This document shows, piece by piece, positions 60,301 to 64,000 of a stretch of 64,000 nt of DNA; position 1 is the stretch's first letter; each line of letters begins with the position of its first letter. The stretch covers positions 3,065,501 to 3,129,500 of the forward strand of contig NZ_LZEU01000001.1 in the NCBI RefSeq assembly GCF_014490745.1, in the 5' to 3' direction. This DNA comes from Pseudomonas alcaligenes. GTDB taxonomy: Bacteria > Pseudomonadota > Gammaproteobacteria > Pseudomonadales > Pseudomonadaceae. Under the pieces are notes generated by a model. The model was not told the origin of the DNA. It saw only the letters and a list, made by a program, of their open reading frames with translations, and did not search any database. Position numbers and translations under genes: made by a program.

Positions 60301-61016
60301 CCCTTATCTACGGCCACCGCGGCGCCAAGGGCGAAGCACCGGAAAATACCCTCGCAAGCTTCCAGCAATGCCTCGCGCATGGCGTCACCCGCTGCGAACT
60401 GGATCTGCACCTGTCGCGTGACGGCCAACTGATGGTGATCCACGACCCGACCCTGAAGCGCACCACTGGCCGCCGCGGCAAGGTGGTCGAGCACGACGCC
60501 GCCGACCTGGTCGGCTACGACGCACGCCAGGGCGGCCCGGGCTGGAAGACCCCCTGCCCGATCCCGACCCTGGAGCAGCTGTTCGAGCACTGCCCGTTCG
60601 AGCACTGGCAGCTGGAAGTGAAGAGCGCCTCGCGGGTACGCGCCGCCCGCACTGTGCTGGCCATCAAGGAACTGGCCGAACGCTTCGGCCTGATCGACAA
60701 GGTCACCGTCACCAGCAGCTCGCGCGAAGTGCTGCGCGCGCTCAAGCGTCTGACCCCGGAGCTGTCGCGCGGCCTGGTGGCCGAGTACAACTGGCTCGAC
60801 CCGCTCAAGGTTGCCGCTCACTATGGCTGCAGCATGCTCGCCCTGAACTGGACGCTGTGCACCCCGGAGCGCCTGCTGCGGGCGCAGAAGGCCGGCCTGC
60901 ACGTGACCGTGTGGACGGTCAACGAACCCGCCCTGATGCGCCGCCTGGCCGACTTCGGTGCGGACAGCATCATCACCGACTTCCCCGGCCTGGCCGTCGC
61001 CACGCTGAAGAACTAG
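60297..61016 (+). CDS. Glycerophosphodiester phosphodiesterase
   Basis: A 239-residue GDPD enzyme hydrolysing glycerophosphodiesters to glycerol-3-phosphate and an alcohol. Motifs: YGHRGAKGEAPENTLASF, CELDLHLSRDG and MVIHDPTLKRTT, and WTVNEPALMRRLADFGADSIITD near the end. The GTG start overlaps the preceding stop. No signal peptide, so it resembles the cytoplasmic UgpQ type. Confidence 0.92.
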   Translation: MTLIYGHRGAKGEAPENTLASFQQCLAHGVTRCELDLHLSRDGQLMVIHDPTLKRTTGRRGKVVEHDAADLVGYDARQGGPGWKTPCPIPTLEQLFEHCPFEHWQLEVKSASRVRAARTVLAIKELAERFGLIDKVTVTSSSREVLRALKRLTPELSRGLVAEYNWLDPLKVAAHYGCSMLALNWTLCTPERLLRAQKAGLHVTVWTVNEPALMRRLADFGADSIITDFPGLAVATLKN

Positions 61017-61030
61017 GCACAAAACGCTGC

Positions 61031-61067
61031 GATAAAAAAACCGGCCACCTGGGCCGGTTTTTTTATC
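61031..61067. terminator. Bidirectional terminator between the phosphodiesterase gene and sthA
   Basis: Perfect 16-base arms (GATAAAAAAACCGGCC and inverse) with a 5-base loop, T-tracts on both strands. Confidence 0.9.
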
Positions 61068-61172
61068 GCTCGACAGCGCCTGGTCAGAAGCTCTCCCGGT
61101 TCGGCCAGCGCCATTCGCGGGAGTCGCTGAAGGGGTCTTCCCCGACCGGCTCAGGCCACCGGTCGGAGCCGC

Positions 61173-62567
61173 TCAAAAAAGCCGGTTGAGCCCGTCGAAC
61201 GCCGCCACCCGGTAGGCCTCGGCCATGGTCGGGTAGTTGAAGGTGGTGTTGACGAAGTACTTGATGCTGTTCGCCTCGCCCTTCTGGTTCATGATCGCCT
61301 GGCCGATGTGCACGATCTCCGAAGCCTGGTAGCCGAAGCAGTGCACGCCGAGGATTTCCAGGGTCTCGCGGTGGAACAGGATCTTCAGCATGCCCACCGG
61401 TTCGTGGGAGATCTGCGCGCGCGCCATGCCCTTGAAGAAGGCCTTGCCGACCTCGTAGGGGATCTTGGCCTGGGTCAGCTCCCTCTCGTTCTTGCCGATC
61501 GAGCTGATCTCCGGAATGGTGTAGATGCCGGTCGGCACGTCGTCGACGAAGCGCCAGCTGTCGTTCTCCACCGCGCTGCCGGCAGCCGAGCGGCCTTGGT
61601 CATAGGCGGCACTGGCCAGGCTCGGCCAGCCGATCACGTCGCCGGCGGCATAGATGTTCGACACCGAGGTGCGGTACTGCTGGTCAACGTCGATCTGGCC
61701 ACGGCTGTTGACCTTGATGCCGATGTTTTCCAGGCCCAGCTTGTCGGTGTTGCCGGTACGGCCGTTGCACCACAGCAGGCAGTCGGCCTTGATCTTCTTG
61801 CCTGACTTGAGGTGCAGGATCACCCCGTTCTCCAGGCCCTCGATGCGCTCGTACTCCTCGTTGTGACGGATCAGCACGTTGTTGTTGCGCAGGTGGTAGC
61901 TCAGCGCATCGGAGATTTCGTCGTCGAGGAAGCTGAGCAGCTGGTCGCGGTTGTCGATCAGGTCGACCAGCACACCCAGGCCGCTGAAGATCGAGGCGTA
62001 CTCGGAGCCGATCACCCCGGCGCCGTAGATGATGATGCGGCGCGGCGTGTGGGTCAGGCTGAGGATGGTGTCGCTGTCGTAGATGCGCGAGTGATGGAAG
62101 TCGACGTCGGACGGACGATACGGGCGCGAGCCGGTGGCGATGACGATCTGCTTGGCCACCAGTTTTTCCACCACGCCGTTGGGGCAGACCACTTCCACGG
62201 TCTGCTCGTCGGCGAAGCTGGCGGTGCCGAAGAACACATCGGTACGGTTGCGCGCGTAGTAGCCGGTGCGCGAGGCGACCTGCTTGGAGATCACCCGCTC
62301 GGCGCTCTTCAGCACGTCAGGGAAGGAGAACCAGCGCGGCTCGCCGATCTGGCGGAACAGCGGGTTGGTGTTGTACTGCATGATCTGCCGCACCGAGTGG
62401 CGCAGCGCCTTGGACGGAATGGTGCCGAGGTGGGTGCAGTTGCCGCCGACCAGTGGGCGGTTGTCGACCACCGCCACCTTGCGCCCGGCCTTGGCCGCGT
62501 TCATTGCCGCGCCTTCGCCCGCCGGGCCCGAGCCCAGCACCACCACGTCGTAGTTGTAGACCGCCAT
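61173..62567 (-). CDS. sthA: Soluble pyridine nucleotide transhydrogenase
   Basis: A 464-residue FAD flavoprotein that balances NADH and NADPH. FAD site [20 protein letters not shown], and the region that holds the redox disulfide in lipoamide dehydrogenases reads [15 protein letters not shown], with the second Cys missing; this is typical of SthA. NAD-binding [21 protein letters not shown] lies mid-protein. A hairpin at 61143-61167 follows the stop. Confidence 0.95.
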   Translation of the reverse strand: MAVYNYDVVVLGSGPAGEGAAMNAAKAGRKVAVVDNRPLVGGNCTHLGTIPSKALRHSVRQIMQYNTNPLFRQIGEPRWFSFPDVLKSAERVISKQVASRTGYYARNRTDVFFGTASFADEQTVEVVCPNGVVEKLVAKQIVIATGSRPYRPSDVDFHHSRIYDSDTILSLTHTPRRIIIYGAGVIGSEYASIFSGLGVLVDLIDNRDQLLSFLDDEISDALSYHLRNNNVLIRHNEEYERIEGLENGVILHLKSGKKIKADCLLWCNGRTGNTDKLGLENIGIKVNSRGQIDVDQQYRTSVSNIYAAGDVIGWPSLASAAYDQGRSAAGSAVENDSWRFVDDVPTGIYTIPEISSIGKNERELTQAKIPYEVGKAFFKGMARAQISHEPVGMLKILFHRETLEILGVHCFGYQASEIVHIGQAIMNQKGEANSIKYFVNTTFNYPTMAEAYRVAAFDGLNRLF

Positions 62568-62788
62568 GCTTACTCCTCATCACGCGCCGGACGCCTCAGG
62601 CAGCATCCGGATCGGCTGCGGCACCCCATGGCCGCAGCACTCGAAATCATCCACACAGCTTAGCCGTGCGCTTTTGCCCGGCACATTAGCGCTTGGTCGC
62701 GTCGTAGGCGAGCAGAGAATCCACTACATGCCCGCCTGGCGCCGCAATTGTGCTCTGCACCTGGCGCAACTATCGGCGGTTTTATCGC

Positions 62789-63811
62789 TCACTGCCCGGC
62801 TGCGCCGAACTGACGGGCGAAGGCCGAGCTGGGTTGGCTGACGAATACCTGCCCGCTGCGCCGGACAAACAACGCGGCGATTCCCGCCTGCTCCGCATAG
62901 GCCAGGCCACGCTCGGGCCCCAGCACCATGAGTAAAGTCGACAGACCGTCGGCGCGCAGGGCCGACGGGTCGATGACCGTGACTGCCGCCAGGTCATGGC
63001 GTACCGGCGCGCCGCTGTGCGGGTCGAAGGTATGCGAATAGCGCTGGCCATCCTGCTCGAAGTAATTGCGGTAGTCGCCGGAGGTGGAAACGCCCTGCCC
63101 GTCCAGCTCCAGCACCTGCTGCGCCACCTGGCGGTCATCGCGCGGCACTTCCAGGGCCACGCGCCAGGCCGAGCCATCGGGCTTGCGCCCGCGCACCTTG
63201 AGCTCGCCGGTGACATTCAGCAGGTAGCTGTCGATGCCCAGCTCCGCCAGCCGCGCACCGATGCGATCGACCGCGTAACCGGCGGCAATGCTGTCGAGAT
63301 CGAGCTGCACAGTGACGTCCTTGCACAGCCGCTCGCCCTCGATACGCAAATGCTGGTAACCAGTATTGGCCCGTGCAGCCGCGATCTGCTCGGCACTGGG
63401 CACCCGCGCGCTGCGCGACTGCGCTCCGAAGCCCCAGAGATCCAGCAGCGGCTGCAGGGTCAGGTCGAAGGCGCCATCGCTGGCCTGCGCCAACTGCTCG
63501 CCGAAACGCACCAGCTGCAACACCGGCGCCGGCATGGCCTGGCAACTGCCGGCCGGCAGCAGGTTGAAGCGCGAGACATCCGAGTCCACCCGCCAGGTCG
63601 ACATCTGCTGGTCGACCTCGGCCAGGATGCCCTCCACCGCCCGGCGCACCTCGGGCTGCGCCGGGGTGGTCGCACCCGCCACATATTTCAGCGAGTAGTG
63701 ACTGCCCATGGTCGGCCCGCCGAACTCTTCGACAGGCGCGTCGCAGGCACTCAGCAGCGCGCTAATCAGCAGCAGGAAAAGGTATCTGGCCAAGCCTGCG
63801 ATCCACTTCAT
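62789..63811 (-). CDS. apbE: FAD:protein FMN transferase (ApbE), lipoprotein
   Basis: A 340-residue exported enzyme that attaches FMN to Thr or Ser of partner proteins such as NqrB/NqrC. Lipobox LLSAC with Cys23; GGPTMGSHYSLKY, DLDSIAAGYAVDRIGARL and TFDPHSGAPVRHDLAAVTV match the family, including metal-binding residues. In P. aeruginosa the gene adjoins the nqr operon; here gap follows instead. Confidence 0.92.
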   Translation of the reverse strand: MKWIAGLARYLFLLLISALLSACDAPVEEFGGPTMGSHYSLKYVAGATTPAQPEVRRAVEGILAEVDQQMSTWRVDSDVSRFNLLPAGSCQAMPAPVLQLVRFGEQLAQASDGAFDLTLQPLLDLWGFGAQSRSARVPSAEQIAAARANTGYQHLRIEGERLCKDVTVQLDLDSIAAGYAVDRIGARLAELGIDSYLLNVTGELKVRGRKPDGSAWRVALEVPRDDRQVAQQVLELDGQGVSTSGDYRNYFEQDGQRYSHTFDPHSGAPVRHDLAAVTVIDPSALRADGLSTLLMVLGPERGLAYAEQAGIAALFVRRSGQVFVSQPSSAFARQFGAAGQ

Positions 63812-63860
63812 CTAGGTGCACTCATGCTAACGCAGCCGAGCAAAGGCCCTGAAATGCAAA

Positions 63861-63880
63861 ACGGGAGCCTAGGCTCCCGT
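63861..63880 (-). terminator. Terminator of the GAPDH gene
   Basis: A 20-base perfect palindrome ACGGGAGCCTAGGCTCCCGT, followed on the minus strand by TTTTGCATTT, just past the stop. Confidence 0.75.
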
Positions 63881-63901
63881 TCTGTTTACTGCTCTCGCGG
63901 A

Positions 63902-64000
63902 TTAGCGCGGGAAGGCTGGCGGGTTGACCCCGGCCATTTCTTCCATCACGCGAACCACCTGGCAGCTGTAGCCGAACTCGTTGTCGTACCACACGTACAG
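63902..64000 (-). CDS. gap: Glyceraldehyde-3-phosphate dehydrogenase, C-terminal end (runs off window)
   Basis: Only the last 32 codons are present. The segment YVWYDNEFGYSCQVVRVME is a conserved GAPDH C-terminal motif involved in NAD contact; the protein ends in NPPAFPR. This matches the position of the second gap gene of Pseudomonas near sthA. Nothing more can be said from the fragment. Confidence 0.9.
   Translation of the reverse strand: MYVWYDNEFGYSCQVVRVMEEMAGVNPPAFPR

Noticed and set aside
61143..61167. Hairpin after sthA as terminator
   Set aside because: The stem CCGACCGG/CCGGTCGG is real, but no T-tract follows on the minus strand, and the stronger terminator is at 61031-61067.

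Overview
This window reads as a chromosomal segment of a high-GC gammaproteobacterium of the genus Pseudomonas in the broad sense, probably not P. aeruginosa. The main support is long blocks of gene order that match the Pseudomonas core genome: yceD-rpmF-plsX-fabD-fabG-acpP-fabF-pabC-mltG-tmk-holB-pilZ-tatD; yceF/sppA/HAD/rluC divergent from rne; exbB-exbD-lpxK-Trm112-kdsB-ptp-murB; and comEC, DUF2062, lolCDE, a PilZ protein, a glycerophosphodiesterase, sthA, apbE and gap. A GdhB-type NAD-glutamate dehydrogenase of 1620 residues points the same way. No tRNA, rRNA, CRISPR array, prophage or complete insertion sequence was seen.

Layout. Positions 1-1567 hold a fatty-acid beta-oxidation pair (thiolase, then the N-terminus of a FadB-type protein) separated by a REP-like inverted repeat. 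Positions 1568-6487 are accessory in character: a 31-residue membrane peptide, a c-type cytochrome, a small putative immunity-like protein, a GST plus NIPSNAP pair and a Cys-rich lipoprotein. They are spaced by three copies of a roughly 236-bp dispersed repeat and other palindromic repeats. Positions 6488-10935 carry a transglutaminase, alpha-E and circularly permuted ATP-grasp operon with a nearby class I glutamine amidotransferase. This is a known but functionally unresolved peptide-ligation-like set.

Positions 11067-16193 are dominated by gdhB. Positions 16194-25399 hold two envelope proteins, the MoxR/DUF58/DUF4381/BatA/BatB-C/BatD system, and a Coq4-like protein as an apparent last member. 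Positions 25417-30912 hold assorted genes: VOC, DUF1285, DUF4823 lipoprotein, radical SAM, moaA, and a TetR regulator divergent from a class V aminotransferase.

From 31000 on the window is core genome. A probable RgsA-type small RNA and a MITE-like palindrome precede tatD. Then come type IV pilus, DNA replication, nucleotide, peptidoglycan and fatty-acid synthesis genes. Next is the rluC/rne divergent pair with a good sigma70 promoter and a leader of about 500 nt for RNase E. The LPS/KDO and peptidoglycan operon, ComEC and the lipoprotein exporter LolCDE follow. The window closes with soluble transhydrogenase, ApbE and the end of a GAPDH gene. The nqr operon that adjoins apbE in P. aeruginosa is not present here.
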